DNA of 64,000 nt from Ideonella_A sp963843805 (GCA_963843805.1 CAWJLY010000010.1:62001-126000), one strand, 5' to 3'; positions 9,825 through 22,351 are shown, counted from the first letter of the stretch. Numbers and translations: made by a program. Notes: generated from the sequence alone by a model not told the origin.

Positions 9825-11702
9825 TCAGCTCTTTGTCACGGCCGTACCGGTGTCGGGTTTCCAGACCTGACCGATCGACACACTTTTCAGCCGCTTCTTC
9901 TTGCCGTACCAGAGATTGACCAGACCGCGCGAGAACATCACGGCCGAGAACATCGAGGTGAGGATGCCCAGGCAGTGCACCACCGCAAAGCCGCGCACCG
10001 GCCCCGAACCGAAGGTCAGCAGCGCCAGGCCGGCAATCAGGGTGGTGATGTTGGAGTCGAAAATGGTCGCGAACGCTCGCTCGTAACCGTTGTTGATCGC
10101 CACCTGCGGCGAGGCCCCACCCCGCAACTCCTCGCGAACGCGTTCGTTGATCAAGACGTTGGCGTCGATGGCCATGCCCAGCGTCAACGCGATCGCGGCA
10201 AAACCGGGTAGCGTCAACGTGGCCTGCAGCATCGACAGCACCGCGGTGAGCAGGAGCAGGTTGAAGGCCAGCGCCAGCGTCGAGAAAACGCCGAACAACA
10301 GGTAATACAGCGACATGAAGACGGCAATCGCGCAAAAACCGTAAATCACGCTGTCGAAGCCTTTGGCAATGTTCTCGGCACCCAGGCTCGGGCCGATGGT
10401 TCGCTCCTCGATGATTTCCATCGGCGCGGCCAACGAGCCGGCCCGCAAAAGCAGTGCAGTGTCGCTCGCCTCGGCCGTCGACATGCGGCCCGAAATCTGA
10501 AACCGGGCACCCAGTTCGCCGCGGATCACCGGCGCCGTGACAACCTCGCCCTTGCCCTTCTCGAACAGCAGAATGGCCATGCGTTTGCCGATGTTCTCGC
10601 GCGAGATGTCGCGCATGATCCGCGCGCCCTTCGCATCGACCGTCAGATGCACCGCGGCTTCCTGGGTCTGCCCGTCGAAACCGGCCTGCGCGTCGGTCAG
10701 GCTTTCGCCAGTCAGGATCACCTGGCGCTTGACGATCAGCGGCGAACCGCCGCGCTCGACATAACGTTCGGTGCCGAACGGCACCGGCCCGTTGCCGGCG
10801 GCGGCAGCCGCCGCCTCGTTGCTGTCGTCGACCATCCGCAACTCGAGGGTTGCAGTGCGGCCGATGATGTCCTTCGCCTTGGCCGTATCCTGTACGCCGG
10901 GCAATTGCACGACGACGCGATCGGTGCCCTGCTGCTGGATCACCGGCTCGGCGACGCCGAGTTCGTTGACGCGGTTGTGCAGCGTCGTGATGTTCTGCTT
11001 GATCGCGGTCTGCTGCACACGAACTGCCGCTTCGGGCTTGAGCGCACCGCGCAGCAGAAAATCGCTGCCTTCGCTCGACGGCGTCCATTGCATGTCGGGC
11101 AACTGCTCGCTCAGCAGATCCTGCGCGGCCGTCTGCGTCTGCGCGTCGCGGAACCGCAGATCGACGCCATTGCCGTCGCGGTTGATGCCGCTGTGACGCA
11201 GGTTCTTGTCACGCAGCAGCGTGCGGATGTCGCCGGTCAACGATTCGGCCTTCTTGGTCAAGGCGGACTTCATGTCCACCTGCATCAGAAAATGCACCCC
11301 GCCGCGCAGATCGAGCCCCAGATACATCGGCAACGCATGCACCGATGAGAGCCAGACCGGCGAGCGAGAGACCAGGTTCAAGGCAACGATATAGCCCGGG
11401 TCGGCGGGATCGGGGTTAAGCGCCTTGCTGATCGCATCCTTGGCCTTCAGCTGCGCATCGGTATCGGCAAAGCGCGCTCGCACCGACTGCGCCTCCAGTT
11501 GCACGAAATCGGCGTTCAAGCCCGCTGATTTCAACGCGGTTTCGACCCGCGCAGTTGTATTGGAGTCGACTTTCAGCGTGGCCTTGCCACTGCTCACCTG
11601 CACCGCCGGCGCCTCGCCGAACAGGTTGGGCAGCGAATAGACGATGCCGACCAGCAGGGCGACCGCCAGGATCAGATATTTCCACAACGGATAACGATTC
11701 AT
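9825..11702 (-). CDS. secD: Protein translocase subunit SecD
   Basis: The 625-residue partner of SecF. It starts at the ATG at 11702 (MNRYPLWKYLILAVALLVG), with one N-terminal helix, the P1 motif GLDLRGGVHFLMQVD, a long periplasmic domain and five C-terminal helices with AIDANVLINERVREELRGG, the conserved D/N-rich helix implicated in proton coupling. The periplasmic P1 head carries an alanine-rich insert (EAAAAAAGNG). The length is typical for betaproteobacteria. It lies 132 bp after yajC; that gap contains no gene. Confidence 0.96.
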   Translation of the reverse strand: MNRYPLWKYLILAVALLVGIVYSLPNLFGEAPAVQVSSGKATLKVDSNTTARVETALKSAGLNADFVQLEAQSVRARFADTDAQLKAKDAISKALNPDPADPGYIVALNLVSRSPVWLSSVHALPMYLGLDLRGGVHFLMQVDMKSALTKKAESLTGDIRTLLRDKNLRHSGINRDGNGVDLRFRDAQTQTAAQDLLSEQLPDMQWTPSSEGSDFLLRGALKPEAAVRVQQTAIKQNITTLHNRVNELGVAEPVIQQQGTDRVVVQLPGVQDTAKAKDIIGRTATLELRMVDDSNEAAAAAAGNGPVPFGTERYVERGGSPLIVKRQVILTGESLTDAQAGFDGQTQEAAVHLTVDAKGARIMRDISRENIGKRMAILLFEKGKGEVVTAPVIRGELGARFQISGRMSTAEASDTALLLRAGSLAAPMEIIEERTIGPSLGAENIAKGFDSVIYGFCAIAVFMSLYYLLFGVFSTLALAFNLLLLTAVLSMLQATLTLPGFAAIALTLGMAIDANVLINERVREELRGGASPQVAINNGYERAFATIFDSNITTLIAGLALLTFGSGPVRGFAVVHCLGILTSMFSAVMFSRGLVNLWYGKKKRLKSVSIGQVWKPDTGTAVTKS

Positions 11703-11834
11703 GACGATTTCCAGCAGATCCGGCGCTCACACCGGCACGGCGCCAGGCGCCACTTGACTTGGCCAGCTTGGCTGCGGCCCGTTTGCCCCGGCCCGCTGCG
11801 CCGCAGGCCGGCTATCACCATTCGACGCGGATTC

Positions 11835-12173
11835 CTACTTGACTGTGCCTTTTGGCAACACCTGAACCACTGCGGTGCGCTGGATCTGCACCTCGACGCC
11901 GTTGGCGATTTCAACGTGAATGAAGCTGTCGCTCAGGCGCGAGACCTTGCCCAGCATGCCGCCGCCGATGACAACCTCGTCACCCTTGGCAATCGCCTCC
12001 ACCATGGCCTTGTGCTCCTTCTGCCGCTTCATCTGCGGACGGATCATCACGAAATACAACACCACGAACATCAATATCAGCGGCAGCATCGAGCCCAGGC
12101 TGCCGAACATCGAATCAGCCCCGCCGGTTGTCGCGGCCGGTGCAGCTTGAGCAAGAGCTTCTGATATGAACAC
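11835..12173 (-). CDS. yajC: Preprotein translocase subunit YajC
   Basis: Single-span accessory subunit of the SecDF-YajC complex. The 112 residues show the membrane helix LPLILMFVVLYFVMIRPQMKR, the basic cytoplasmic start of the domain (RQKEHKAMVEAIAKGDEV) and VIGGGMLGKVSRLSD. The GTG at 12173 (VFISEALAQAAPA) is chosen because AGGGGA lies about seven bases upstream and because homologues begin with a short segment before the helix. Codons further upstream add an unlikely extension. It heads the yajC-secD-secF unit and diverges from yihY, with a 191-bp gap between them. Confidence 0.92.
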   Translation of the reverse strand: MFISEALAQAAPAATTGGADSMFGSLGSMLPLILMFVVLYFVMIRPQMKRQKEHKAMVEAIAKGDEVVIGGGMLGKVSRLSDSFIHVEIANGVEVQIQRTAVVQVLPKGTVK

Positions 12174-12364
12174 GAGACAATCCCCTATGGCGGCCCCGGC
12201 ACCATGCCGGCAGCCCAACCGCGCATTGTAGTTGGCACGCCGTTGCCGGGAGCCGGGCTACGCAACGCCCCTTCGCCCGCAGCCGCAAAGCTGCGCCTGC
12301 CGGCTTGGCAGCGCTGCCCCACCTCGGCCCGACGGCTTTGCGTCTGCCCTAAACTTGCCCGCAG

Positions 12365-13802
12365 ATGAACTTTTCCTCGTCGGATCCCCGCCGGCTGCCC
12401 GCGCGTCTGCATGACCTGATCTGGGCTCGCCGCGACCCATCGCTGCCAGTCTGGCAGGCGATCTCGCTGCGCATCGTCCGCACGCTGTCGATGTTGGCCC
12501 GCGACCTGATCGGCGGGCAGTTGACCTTGCGCGCGATGAGCCTGGTGTACACCACGCTGCTGTCGATCGTGCCATTGCTGGCACTCAGTTTTTCGGTGCT
12601 GAAGGCATTCGGTGTGTCGAATCAGATCCAGCCGCTGCTGCTGCAACTGCTCGAGCCGCTGGGCCCGCAAGGCGCCGAAGTGGCGCAGCGAATCATCGGC
12701 TTCATCGAGAACATGAACGTCGGCGTGCTCGGGGCACTTGGCCTCGGTCTGTTGCTGTACACCTCGATCTCGCTGATGCAGAAGATCGAGGAATCGCTCA
12801 ACTTCATCTGGCACATCCCGCAGCCGCGACGCCTCGGCGAACGTTTCAGCCGCTATCTGAGTGTGCTGCTGGTCGGCCCCTTGCTGGTCTTTTCGGCGCT
12901 GGGCATCACCGCAACCGTCATGAACATCGACACCGTTCGCGGTTTGCTCGAGTTCGGCGTATTCAGCGTCGCCGTCGAGGTGTTGAGCCGACTGACTCCT
13001 TATCTGCTGGTGATTGCCGCGTTCACCTTTGTCTACCTGTTCATTCCGAACACCCGGGTGCGTCTCTGGCCCGCCTTGATCGGCGGTGCGATCGGCGGCA
13101 TCGCCTGGCAAACCGCGGGCTGGATCTTCGCGCTGTTCATCGCCACGTCGAAAAGCTACGCGGCGATCTATTCCGGGTTTGCCATCCTGGTGCTGTTCAT
13201 GATCTGGCTTTATCTGAGCTGGCTGGTGCTTCTGTTCGGCGCCAGCATTGCCTTTTATGCCCAACACGCCGAGTATTTGTACGCCGGAAGCGGCGAGCCG
13301 CGCCTGAGCAACCGCGTCCGCGAGCGGCTGGCGTTATCGGTGATGAGCCTGACGGGTAGCCGTTTCCTGGCCGGCTTGCCGGCGCCGGCCGTGACCGAAT
13401 TCACCCGCGCATTCGGCATCCCCTCGCATTCGCTGTCGGTTGTCATCAAGGCTCTCGAGGAGCAGCAGCTGCTGGTTGCCTCGGATGGCGATCCGCCGTG
13501 TTATCTGCCCGGCCGCGACCCGTCACAAATCGGCGTCGAACACATCCTGGCCGCGGTACGTGCCGCTGGCGAGGACAACTTCATGACCCCGTCGCATCTG
13601 CCGGCTCCGGCGCCGGTCGAAGCTGCACTGGCGCAGGATCGATGCTGCATTGTCGACCGCTCTGTCCGGCATGAGCCTGCGCGATCTCGCCGCGCCGGCA
13701 AATGGGCCAACAACTGTGGCCCGTGACGACAGGTCTGCGGCGACCCCGTTCTCTGCCATTCTGGCGTTGCCTGCCAACGACCCCGCCAAAGCCGGCACGT
13801 GA
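12365..13802 (+). CDS. YihY/BrkB-type integral membrane protein, frameshift near the end
   Basis: UPF0761 family inner-membrane protein with about six helices; the family was once called RNase BN but is not that enzyme. Typical features are LRAMSLVYTTLLSIVPLLALS in the first helix, QKIEESLNFIWHI, IPNTRVRLWPALIGGAIGGI and IYSGFAILVLFMIWLYLSW. A C-terminal winged-helix-like cytoplasmic region follows (IKALEEQQLL). One extra G after GCGCAG near 13638 throws the last part out of frame. The corrected end reads IDAALSTALSGMSLRDLA and stops at 13802. The start is the ATG at 12365. The transport substrate or enzymatic role is not known. Confidence 0.85.
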
Positions 13803-13937
13803 GCGATCCGGCGTGTCGCCGCTCAGGCCTGCCTGCTCGGTTTGAGCCTGTCCACCATTGCCTGATTCAATTACATTCGTCACAATGTATTGCATTGTCC
13901 CTTGAGTTTTCCCATTTACCGTTTCACTGGAGAGTCC

Positions 13938-15441
13938 ATGGACTACAACGCATTCGTGGTGCCGCTGCAGGCATCCATCGGTGGGCACATCCCGCAAATT
14001 CTCGGCGCCGTGCTCGTATTCGCGATCGGCTGGCTGATTGCGGTGGTCGCCCGCGCTGCCACCATGCGGCTGCTCTCGATGCTGGGGGTCAACCGGCGCA
14101 TCGAAGAAAGCACCGGATCGCGGATCGATGCCGAACATCCGGTGGCGATCGGTGTGTTCTGGCTGATCATTCTCGGCGCGGTGATCGCGGCACTCAACAC
14201 GCTCGATCTGGCCAGTTTGTCCAACCCGTTCTCGCTGCTGCTTTCGGACATCCTCGGCTATCTGCCCCATCTGCTGGCCGGTCTGGTGCTGACGCTGATT
14301 GCCTGGCTGATCGCAACTGTGCTGCGTGCTGCCGTTACCAGAGCCTTGCAGATGACGTCGATGGACGATCGGCTGAGTGCCGCAGCTGGCATGTCGCCGA
14401 TGAGCCGCAATGTCGGCAATGTGCTGTTCTGGCTGGTGATGCTGATGTTCCTGCCGTCGATCCTCGGCGCATTCCGTCTTGGCGGCACGCTCGGTCCGGT
14501 GCAGAACATGCTGACGCGGGCGCTCGATCTGGTGCCCAACATCTTTGCTGCGGCCGTCATCGCCTTCGTCGGCTACGTGGTGGCCAAGGTGCTGCGTGGC
14601 CTGGTCACCAACCTGTTGAGTGCCGCGGGTACTGATTCGCTGAATCAGAAGGTCGGCTTCGACAGCGAGGTCAAGCTGTCGCGGCTGGCTGGTACGGTGG
14701 TTTTCATCCTGGTGCTGGTGCCGTCGCTGATCGCCGCACTCGACGCGCTTGCACATCGACGCCATCTCGCGGCCGGCCACGCTGATGCTCGGCAAGATGC
14801 TCGACGCGGTGCCCAACATCATCGCCGCCGCGGTGATCATCCTGATCACCTGGTATGTCGCGCGTTTTGTTGCCGGCCTGCTTGCCCGCCTGCTCGAAAG
14901 CGCCGGTTTCGACACCTTGCCGGCACGCATCGGCATGGGCGACGGCGCATGACCGGCAAGTACCCGGCCGTCGCAGCTTGCGCACTGGGCGGTGATGTTC
15001 TTCGCGATGCTGTTTGCCGTGGTCGAAGCCGCCGACCAGCTCGGCTTCTCGCAAGTGCGTGACGTGGTCACCAGCTTCATCCGCTTCGGTGGCGACATCA
15101 TCCTCGGTGGCCTGATCCTGGTGATCGGTTTCTGGCTCGCCAACATGGCCTACAACGCGATCGCGCGTGCCAGTGGTGAAAATACCGCCGGCCTCGCATC
15201 GGTCGCGCGAATCGCCATTCTGGGCGTGGTGATCGCGATGGGTCTGCGAGCAATGGGCATCGCCAACGAGATCGTCCAGCTCGCGTTCGGTCTGACGCTC
15301 GGAGCGGTTGCGGTTGCGGTGGCACTCTCGTTCGGCCTCGGCGGCCGCGAAGCGGCCGGCAAGCTGACCGAATACTGGGTCGAAAAGTGGCGCCGCAGCC
15401 GCGTTGAACGGGATCAATTGCCGCCTCCCGGCCAAGGCTGA
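13938..15441 (+). CDS. Multi-helix MscS-related membrane protein (TM-helix repeat type), disrupted
   Basis: Repeats of the transmembrane-helix unit found near mechanosensitive channels (PF05552-like): hydrophobic pairs around ILGAVLVFAIGWLIAVVARA, LLAGLVLTLIAWLIATVLRA, IFAAAVIAFVGYVVAKVLRG, IIAAAVIILITWYVARFVAG and IILGGLILVIGFWLANMAYN, each followed by a basic turn. It lacks an evident MscS beta-domain, so it may be a scaffold or channel of a different type. The ATG at 13938 follows GGAGAG. One extra base in GCGCTTGCAC (about 14751) and an in-frame TGA at 14950-14952 break the frame. About 500 residues would result if both are errors. Confidence 0.72.
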
Positions 15442-15447
15442 CCGACG

Positions 15448-16404
15448 TCAGGGCAACGCTGAACCAGTCCCTTGGCCGACCGGCTCGGCCAGGCTGACAA
15501 CTTCGTCGCCCGGGCCGGGCCGGCAGCCTTCGGCAATCGGTTGCCAGCCGTGATGGATCACCACCTGGTGCTCGTTGTGGCACAGCTCGATCCGCCGCGC
15601 GTGCGGCAGCCGGCCAACCACGAAGGCCTCGATCGACGCCGGCATGCTGACCTGCAGACGCATCGCCTCGATATCCTCGATCGGATGATCGTCATGGTGC
15701 AGCAAGGGCATCATCAGGCCCAATAGCGCGGGCGGGGGAAATTGCAGGTCGAACCGGGTCGGGCGATACCCCTCGCTTTGCAACCAGGCCTGCGTCTGTG
15801 GGCGAAGTGCGTCGACCTCTGCCCGTCCCGCCCCAGGCAGCCGCCAGCAGTTCGATCAGCCACTGGTTGCAGTTCTGATATCGATCGCTGAACGGAAAGG
15901 CGTTGGCGCTGTAGCGTCCGCCGAGCAGCGCCAGCGCCAGTCGATCGTCGAGTGCCGATCGCTCGACGGCGGCTTCTGCTTCGATGGGCAACAAGACCAG
16001 CGACAGGTAGCCGATCGCCGGATCGTCCATGCCAAGCAGGAAACCCGAAATGCCCTGGTCGAAGATCCGTGGCCGCTGCTCGTCACACGCAAAATAAAGC
16101 TGGCGCACCGACCACGCGTGTGTTGCCGCTTGCCTGCAGGCTGATTCCCGAATGGCTGTAGCGGACGCCGAAGCGTTGCAGGTCCAGCCCGGACCGCGAA
16201 ATCAAGGCCAGCCGGTTGCCCGACGTCTCCAGCTGCGCCTTGACGATGGCGGCGAAGCGGAATATTCGATCCTGCTGACCAGCGTCCGGCGTGATCGGGC
16301 GATCACAAAAGCGCAACGCGCCGGCATTTGCCAGCGTACAGGCGGCAAGCAAGAAGCAGCAGCAGAAACAGCCGCCGCCATGCGTCGGCGCGTCGACGCC
16401 ACAA
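15448..16404 (-). CDS. DUF2145 exported protein, frameshifted
   Basis: Resembles the DUF2145 family of Beta- and Gammaproteobacterial secreted proteins: LRFCDRP near the mature N-terminus, LALISRSGLDLQRFGVRYSH, RQLYFACDE, GYLSLVLLP, RYQNCNQWLIELLAAAWG and a C-terminal SMPASIEAFVVGRLP with IELCHNEHQVVIHHGW. The Cys/His/Asn set (CNQW, SH) is reminiscent of NlpC/P60-type hydrolases, an inference only. Removing single extra bases at about 16345, 16110 and 15805 joins all blocks, including a leucine-rich signal peptide (WRRLFLLLLLAACT). The start is uncertain; a TTG at 16404 is used. It follows its partner gene by about 18 bp. Confidence 0.72.
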
Positions 16405-16421
16405 AGCGACGCTGCGCCTGA

Positions 16422-16937
16422 TCAGAGCGCCAGCGGAGTCGACTGCAATTCGCGGTACCACTCGTCGTGCAGCGCCAGAAAAAATGCACGCCGAGGCTGC
16501 CCCGCAGCAAACTCCAGGCCATAGGGCCGCTGACGAGCGCTGATCATCGTGCCTTCGGCAAGCGGTATGGTGGCCAGCAGTTGCTCCGGCAGATACAGCG
16601 AAAAACGGTCGCTGGCCTGGGCTGCATCTGCGCCTGGCGCTGCGGGTGGCGCCAAGGTGACGGCCGCCAGCGTCAGACGGACCAGGCCGGGGCGTCCGTC
16701 TTCGCTCGCCAATTCGATGATCTGGTAGTCGCCGTCGGCAAGCTGTTTGTCTCGTGACGAGCTGTTGCTCGACTGAACCAGCGAGCCCGAAATGCTGCCA
16801 ACCGATGCGGCAATGCTGTCAGAGGCCGACGATGCTGCCGAGCTGCCGGCACCCGCAGGCAGGGCACAAGCGACGAGCAGTGCGGGAATTGCCAGGCGCT
16901 GCAGCAAATTCTGGATGGACAGCATCATTTGAAGCAT
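16422..16937 (-). CDS. Exported protein of unknown function, upstream of DUF2145
   Basis: About 171 residues with a hydrophobic signal (LAIPALLVACALPAGAG), then a serine-rich stretch (about residues 35-65) and a compact domain with DGDYQIIELASEDGRPGLVRLTL and ALHDEWYRELQSTPLAL. I do not recognise a named family. Its tight spacing to the DUF2145 gene suggests that the two products act together in the periplasm. The ATG at 16937 is used; ATGs at 16928 and 16925 are equally possible because no clear ribosome site separates them. The valine-alanine-cysteine in the signal could be a weak lipobox (LLVAC). The frame is intact. Confidence 0.6.
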   Translation of the reverse strand: MLQMMLSIQNLLQRLAIPALLVACALPAGAGSSAASSASDSIAASVGSISGSLVQSSNSSSRDKQLADGDYQIIELASEDGRPGLVRLTLAAVTLAPPAAPGADAAQASDRFSLYLPEQLLATIPLAEGTMISARQRPYGLEFAAGQPRRAFFLALHDEWYRELQSTPLAL

Positions 16938-17130
16938 CGACTGTTGAAAGGTCTCGATCCTAGTCGACTGCGGCGGTGAGCGCGCCGTACCCGCGCTCGT
17001 GCAAGGCACTGCCACGGGCCACTTTGCCAGGTGGCGTTACAGCCCGTCACAAATGCGAGCCTCAGTTCCACAACGCGCCGCCGATACCGGTTCGAGGCCC
17101 GGCCTTTCCCATCCATGAGGCGCCCGCGAG

Positions 17131-17808
17131 ATGACTGTTGATCCCAATGCCCCGTTCCTGACCCGGCGCCGATGGCTCGCCGGTACGGGTGCGGCCTTGC
17201 TGCTCGGAAGTTGCGGCCTGGCAGGCGCCACCACACTCGCACCGGCATTGACCGTCGAGCCCCTGAGTCAACGTGATCTGGTCGATTGGCGAAATGTGTT
17301 GCTGGCTGGTGATCGCAGCATCCTGATGCGCCGCGACGGCCCGGCCGTTCGGGTGCGTTATGGCAACGGCGATGGCTCGCTCGACCGTGACGGTTATTTC
17401 GCCGCCTGCCACCTGCTGCGCGACGTGCGGGCCCAACGCACGGTACAAATCGATCCCGAACTGCTCGACGTGTTGTGCGGGATCCAGCGCTGGATGGAGT
17501 TCAACGGCAAACTGTCGACGATCGAGATCACATCGGGCTTCCGCACCATCACGACCAACGACTCGGCCGAAGGTTCGGCGCGCCAGTCGATGCATCTGTA
17601 TGGCAAGGCGGCTGACATCATCGTCCCCGGTGCGTCGAGTTCGGTGATCGGCGCGATGGTCAGCCGTTTCAACGACGCCGGCGGTACCGGCATCTACCCG
17701 GGGCTGCAATTCGTCCATGTCGATACCGGTGCGCCACGCACCTGGGTTGGCGGCCGCTCGCCGGCAGCGGCCCCACGCCGGCGCCGCCGCCGCCAATCGA
17801 AGCACTGA
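17131..17808 (+). CDS. DUF882 / MepK-type murein endopeptidase
   Basis: Predicted periplasmic zinc peptidase related to E. coli MepK (YcbK, peptidase M15A-like), which cleaves peptidoglycan cross-links. The N-terminus has a twin-arginine-like signal (TRRRWLAGTGAALLLG). The fold is seen as DGYFAACHLLRDVRA, then ITSGFRTITTN, SARQSMHLYGKAADI with the metal-binding His and Asp, and FVHVDTG with the third ligand. The length of 225 residues is normal, with an arginine-rich tail. It is divergent from the preceding minus-strand pair, with 193 bp between. Function is inferred from family and motifs. Confidence 0.85.
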   Translation: MTVDPNAPFLTRRRWLAGTGAALLLGSCGLAGATTLAPALTVEPLSQRDLVDWRNVLLAGDRSILMRRDGPAVRVRYGNGDGSLDRDGYFAACHLLRDVRAQRTVQIDPELLDVLCGIQRWMEFNGKLSTIEITSGFRTITTNDSAEGSARQSMHLYGKAADIIVPGASSSVIGAMVSRFNDAGGTGIYPGLQFVHVDTGAPRTWVGGRSPAAAPRRRRRRQSKH

Positions 17809-17865
17809 CAGACGCACCACCGATTGCCGTTATCGTCGGGCGCAGATCATTCTGCTTCTCGCCCG

Positions 17866-19145
17866 ATGCCCATGACGGAAACCGTCGGCAGCCCCGCCCC
17901 GGATCAAGCCCGATCCGCCGCCTCGACCGACACCAGCGCCGCCGCGCCGGTGCCGATACTTGCCATTGTCGGGCTGGCGCTGGCTGCCATGTGCAGCGGC
18001 ATCGCGCTGCGACTGGCCGACGCCTTGCTGCCGCGCCTGGCGGAGGAATTCTCGATCTCGCTCGGCCAGGCGTCGCAGGTGATCACGATCTACTCGATCG
18101 CCTACGGGCTTTCGCAACTGGTTTTCGGTCCGATGGGAGATCGCTTCGGCAAATACCGCGTCGTCGCCTGGGCCTGCCTGGCCTCGGCCGCGACATCGAT
18201 CCTGTGTGCGCTGGCCGTCGGCCATTCGACGCTGCTGGCGGCCCGGCTGCTGGCCGGCGTCAGCGCTGCAGCGATCATTCCGTTGTCGATGGCCTGGATC
18301 GGCGACGCCATCCCGTTCGAGCAACGTCAACCGATCCTGGCGCGTTTTCTGATCGGCCAGATCTCCGGCTTTGCGATCGGCGTCTGGGCCGGCGGGTTTG
18401 CCGCCGACCACCTGCACTGGCGCGTCCCGTTCGCGGCGCTCGCGATTGATCTTTCTGGTGGTTGCCGTGGCACTGCATCGGCGTACGCAGTCGCCTGCCG
18501 GCCAACGCAGATCGAACCAACCCGGCGACGTCGGGCGCGATGCTCAGCCGCGTGTGGCGGGAATTCGGCGCGGTGCTGGCCACGCCGTGGGCCCGAGTGG
18601 TGCTGCTGTCGGTCGGCCTGGAGGGTGCGTTCATTTTCGGTCCGATGGCTTTTATCGCCTCCCACCTGCATCTGCGATTCGAGATGCCGCTGTCCAGCGT
18701 CGGCGCGGTGGTGATGCTGTATGCGCTCGGCGGCATCGTGTTTGCGCTGTTTGCTCGCACGCTGGTCTGGCGACTGGGCGAACGGGCGATGGTCGCCAGC
18801 GGCGCCGTGCTGGGTGCCCTGGCGATGATCGCGGTGGCTGTTGCGCCGGTGTGGTGGTGGGCGATTCCGGCCTGCAGCTTGCTCGGGCTGGGCTTCTACA
18901 TGGTGCACAACACGCTGCAAAACCACGCCACACAAATGGCACCGGAGCGCCGCGGTGCTGCCGTCGCCTGCTTCTCGGCGTGCTTTTTCATGGGTCAGTC
19001 GGCCGGCGTCGGATTGGGCGGTCTGCTGCTCGACCGCGTCGGCAGCGTCACGGTGATCTGCGCCGGGGCGATCGGCTTCGTCGGCATGGCCTGGAATTTC
19101 AACCACCGCCGAAAATCGCTGCTGCCTGCCGTTGGCCGTTTCTGA
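17866..19145 (+). CDS. MFS transporter, two frameshifts
   Basis: Major-facilitator permease of about 12 helices. The N-terminal half has LRLADALLPRLAEEFSIS, a helix-loop motif GPMGDRFGKYRV and LLAARLLAGVSAAAIIPLSMAWIGD. The C-terminal half has LGLGFYMVHNTLQNHATQMAPERRGAAVA and ends in NHRRKSLLPAVGRF. Removing one G after GCGATT (about 18448) and one C after CAGTCG (about 18494) gives a continuous protein through the central loop. The substrate is not apparent. The ATG at 17866 is used; another ATG lies two codons on. The gene follows the MepK-like gene by 57 bp. Confidence 0.8.
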
Positions 19146-19167
19146 AACGTGGCGCCGGCATCGGCAG

Positions 19168-20076
19168 TCAGCCCTGTTGCCGGGCCTTCGTCACTTCGAC
19201 CGTGCCTTGCGCGCTGCCGTCCTGCGGGACGGTCTCGCCGCTGCGATCGGTCACCTCTTCGAAGCGGGCCGCCAGCTGTTCGGCCGCATCAGGTAAGTTG
19301 CCGATGTAGACGCCAGGGGTCAGCGTGACATGAGCTGCCTCATAGCTGCCGCCGCCGGCGCAGAGAATGGTCCGGGTCGGCGCATCATCGCTGGCCAGGA
19401 AGACGACGGCCGGAGCCACCGCTTCGGGACTGAGCGCAGCCAGCACCGCCGCGGGCAGCAAACCCTCGGTCATCTGCGTCGCCGCGGTGGGCGCCAGGCA
19501 GTTGACACGGATGTTGTCGCGCGCGCCTTCGATTGCCAGCGTCTGCATCAAGCCAACCAGCGCCATCTTGGCGGCGCCATAGTTGGCCTGGCCAAAATTG
19601 CCGTACAGGCCTGACGACGACGTGGTCATCACGATGCGACCGTAGTGTTGCGCGCGCATCGTCGACCACACCGCTCGGCTGCAGATCGCAGCGCCCATCA
19701 AATGGACCTCGACGACCAGCCTGAAATCGGCCATCGACATCTTGCCGAAACTCTTGTCGCGCAGGATGCCGGCGTTGTTGACCAGGATGTCGATGCGGCC
19801 CCAGCGGGCCAGCACCTCCTCGACCAGCGCGGCAACCGCCACCTCGTCGGTCACCGACGCGGAATTGCCCATCGCCTCGCCGCCGGCGGTGATGATCTCG
19901 CGCACCACCTGGTCGGCGGCGCTGACCGCCACACCGTCAGGCCCGACAGCGGAGCGGCCGAAATCGTTGACGACGACCTTGGCGCCACGCGCTGCGAGTG
20001 CCAGGGCGTGTTGCCGGCCGAGCCCTCCGCCCGCCCCGGTGACGATCGCGACCTTGCCGTTGAATTCGATGCTCAT
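19168..20076 (-). CDS. SDR 3-hydroxyacyl-CoA dehydrogenase-like oxidoreductase
   Basis: Short-chain dehydrogenase of about 302 residues resembling the dehydrogenase domain of peroxisomal multifunctional enzyme 2. It has the NAD(P) glycine motif VTGAGGGLGRQHALALA, VVVNDFGRS, ILVNNAGILRD, the catalytic serine in MTTSSSGLYG and YGAAK for the Tyr/Lys pair. The C-terminal 70 residues extend beyond the classical SDR core, as in that enzyme family. The start is the ATG at 20076 (MSIEFNGKVAIVTG). It diverges from a FadB-like gene with 142 bp between, so a shared regulatory region for lipid breakdown is likely. Confidence 0.85.
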   Translation of the reverse strand: MSIEFNGKVAIVTGAGGGLGRQHALALAARGAKVVVNDFGRSAVGPDGVAVSAADQVVREIITAGGEAMGNSASVTDEVAVAALVEEVLARWGRIDILVNNAGILRDKSFGKMSMADFRLVVEVHLMGAAICSRAVWSTMRAQHYGRIVMTTSSSGLYGNFGQANYGAAKMALVGLMQTLAIEGARDNIRVNCLAPTAATQMTEGLLPAAVLAALSPEAVAPAVVFLASDDAPTRTILCAGGGSYEAAHVTLTPGVYIGNLPDAAEQLAARFEEVTDRSGETVPQDGSAQGTVEVTKARQQG

Positions 20077-20218
20077 CTGGATCCTGGTTTGCTGGTATGG
20101 TTTGCCGAACAAAAGGTAGTTTGCGTGCTCCGGCGCTCGAACAGGCCGTAGTAGAACAGGCCATGGCAGTCGATTGCAAGAATGCCCAAAGGCCACAACC
20201 AATCCGTCGGAGACAGCG

Positions 20219-22342
<2,124 letters not shown>

Positions 22343-22351
22343 ACATCGGCC

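Noticed and set aside
8743..11088. A 781-codon minus frame joining part of secD's antisense-like text with SecF
   Set aside because: Only the last 346 residues (SecF) are real; the rest is an out-of-frame reading of secD.
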